NCBI RefSeq assembly: GCF_004379255.2
Contig: NC_056051.1
Location: 26,901,267-26,965,266 of the forward strand
Origin: Salvia splendens
Taxonomy: Eukaryota; Streptophyta; Magnoliopsida; Lamiales; Lamiaceae
Direction: 5' to 3'
DNA: 64,000 nucleotides
Shown piece by piece: positions 61,935-64,000 of the stretch. The notes beneath the pieces are model-generated. The model saw nothing but the letters and a program-made list of their open reading frames with translations, was not told where the DNA came from and made no database searches. Positions within the stretch are counted from its first letter, which is position 1; each line of letters starts with the position of its first letter. The position numbers were made by a program, and so were the translations under genes.

Positions 61935-64000
61935 TTTCCTGCACCAACATAAAGCTAAGGCTGTGAACCAAATACCTAATTTTCAACGAAAACTTTTCTA
62001 TCTATCACAATTGATTATGATAGCTAACAGCCAGAAAACAACTCCAAGAAAAAGCTAATTTTTTCGATTCAGATAGATGTTTGGGCAAATATATCGGAAA
62101 AAGATAATTGGTTGTGAAATTGCTCAACAATGCTGCAAAATCAAATTCATTTTTAGGCATATATTCAAAAAGGAAATGGAAAGAACACTTCACACAACAT
62201 AGATTAATTAATCGAAAAATAATAGCTATCTACACTTCCGTTCAAACTAATGATCGTTAACAAGGAAATTGCATATATCAAATGGCAGAAAGCTAAAACC
62301 CCCTAAATCCTTTTAATTCAGTGAAAGATAAAACAAAAACACTAAAAAACAGCTCAACAGCAGCTAGAAACAACAGATTACTAAGAAAAAACAAGCAGAT
62401 CGAGCCAAATATCACAATCCAAATGATTCTCAAACAAACAGAGCTTAATTTGTTTAAAAACAAGAGAGATTTCTCACAAATGTGATTCAATTTCCTCCTC
62501 CTTTCTGCTCCCGATCTGAGCGACAAGATCTTCGAATGAATTGGATTACAAAACACTTCCTTCACCGCTGCCACAATCCACGACGAGCAAACGTGGGCGC
62601 AACTCGCTGCTCTCTCTCAACCAATGGAGGTTTTGGCCCTCTCTCTCGAATCTCGAAGCCGCTAATGTCGGGCCGTTGCTGCTGATTTATTTGCCTCATT
62701 GGTTTGTCTATTTTTCTTTTTTTATTTATTTATGGGAATATTTTATTTTTTTAAAGACAAATGTATTTAAATTCTATATTTTCAATAAATGAGTTGATAA
62801 TGTTTGAAATTTGAAAAAGGAAAAGCTCTATCAATGTTTTTCTCCAAAAATAATTCTAATCGCTTTGAGATTCATGACTTGATAAGGTTTTTAATCTTCG
62901 ATTAAGAAGTCGAAGTTTGATGGATGTCAACAATAATATCAAACAATGTGAATAAAATTCTTCCATCTCTAAGTAAAGTAAATAAATCGGATTTGTGTGA
63001 GTATGATTGTAATTCTAAAATAAAAGTAGAAAATGTTAAAATGGAATTTACAAATAATAATTAGACTAATAACAGGAAAAAAGAAATACAAAACTCCCAC
63101 AATTTCGCTGGAACAATTCTAGCAAGAAATTGAATAAATGTTGTGCATAAATATATTTTAATTTAAATTATTCAATACTGTATTAATAAACAAAAAAATA
63201 AGCAATAAGTTATAGGAGTAACTTTTATATCCCTCTAACTTGATGCATTCTAATATTTTACAACAATCTAACCTTTTATTAGTTTAACATCCAACTAACA
63301 ATACTAACACTTGTTTAAAGAATAATAAAATTTCTTTTTTTTTTAATAGCTAATACAAGGTTGAATAAATTTGATTTACTTTCTTGTAATAACGCCGTCA
63401 AGTAACGTGGATGAGGCTGAAGGTTTTTAATTTTCAAATATCAACATATGAAATTTCAAATATAAAAGATAAGTCAAAAAAGTGAGAAATTGGAATTTGA
63501 ATTTATGTGTTGCACTCCAACTTTTCATACTTTATGGGCCCGGCTTCAATTAAGTCATACATCTACTATTATTATTTGAAAAATAATATTTGACCAATAA
63601 CATAATCAGTTATAGTAATGTCAGTTATAACAAAGATATTTTTGTAATTTAATAAATAAATTTATATAGTAAATTAAAATAATTAGAGAAAGAAAACCAT
63701 ATTTAAAATATTAAACTGATAAATAATTTATGATCATTTGTAATTTGTAATATATTGGATTACTATTATTTACTCCAAATAGTGTAGATAACAAAAATAA
63801 AAATAAAAAATAAAAATAAAAACAAAAGATGAAGTGTAGCAATTTCGTTCTAGTTTTATTATTTTATCAAATAAGTATATAAATCAGGTAGTCACATACA
63901 CATGATGCTAATATGCGTATAGATTAAAATTTTCACACCCCACTTGGATTATATTATCATTATATTAATAAAAGTCCAAACTTGATGTATCACATATCAT
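61935..64000. other. WVD2-like leader/promoter and AT-rich right end
   Basis: 61935 to about 62600 holds the leader intron and first leader exon of the WVD2-like gene. 62680-64000 is AT-rich with an A-rich (AAAAT)n tract at 63785-63825. No reading frame, RNA gene or repeat boundary could be supported. Confidence 0.4.

Overview
This is a nuclear window from a flowering plant, probably a eudicot of the asterid/Lamiales type; that placement is inferred from overall gene similarity and MITE style, not from any diagnostic marker. The support is AT-rich intergenic DNA, GT-AG multi-exon genes with plant family signatures, CTCCCTCCGT-type Stowaway MITEs inside introns, and PIF/Harbinger, hAT and Mutator-like non-autonomous elements. 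I rebuilt gene models by hand from translated exons, splice sites and phase continuity. No transcript data were available.

Layout, left to right. 1-3.8 kb (-): plant O-fucosyltransferase family protein, C-terminus off the left edge. 4.7-5.3 kb (-): PELPK-type proline-rich cell-wall protein. 6.8-9.5 kb (-): two-exon pectinesterase with inhibitor prodomain (PME51-like). 10.9-12.7 kb: decayed PIF/Harbinger element with a broken ORF1. 13.8-19.3 kb (+): seven-exon CBM22x3-GH10 endoxylanase. 20.3 kb (+): SAUR protein. 21.8-26.3 kb (+): 15-exon RCC1-repeat protein. 26.8-27.4 kb: 565-bp Mutator-like element with about 207-bp inverted repeats. 27.5-31.4 kb (+): NDC1-type type II NAD(P)H dehydrogenase. 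32.1-35.7 kb (-): filament-like plant protein. 36.1-37.5 kb: tandem 586-bp duplication plus a Harbinger-derived MITE. 38.8-42.5 kb (-): double-SRPBCC (COQ10/START-like) protein. 44.9-48.9 kb (+): diacylglycerol kinase. 50.5-53.2 kb (-): COQ5 methyltransferase. 53.3-54.5 kb: intact-ended Harbinger element just upstream of COQ5. 55.6-56.8 kb (-): DUF1685 protein. 59.3-59.9 kb: hAT MITE made of TATCGATA-type repeats. 60.2-61.9 kb (-): WVD2-like/TPX2 microtubule protein. 62.6-64 kb: gene-free AT-rich DNA.

Functional themes. The left third is rich in cell-wall genes (PELPK, PME, xylanase). The centre holds three genes linked to prenylquinones: NDC1, a COQ10-like SRPBCC protein and COQ5. From memory, several genes have their best Arabidopsis counterparts on the upper arm of chromosome 5 (RCC1, SRPBCC and NDC1 near At5g08710-08740; DGK1 At5g07920; PELPK1 At5g09530; PME51 At5g09760), so this looks like a conserved block.

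I saw no prokaryotic-type system, CRISPR array or viral gene set. The most notable structures are the foldback and terminal-inverted-repeat elements inserted very close to start codons of NDC1 and COQ5, the duplicated segment upstream of the filament-like gene, and two GC-AG introns that reading frame requires.
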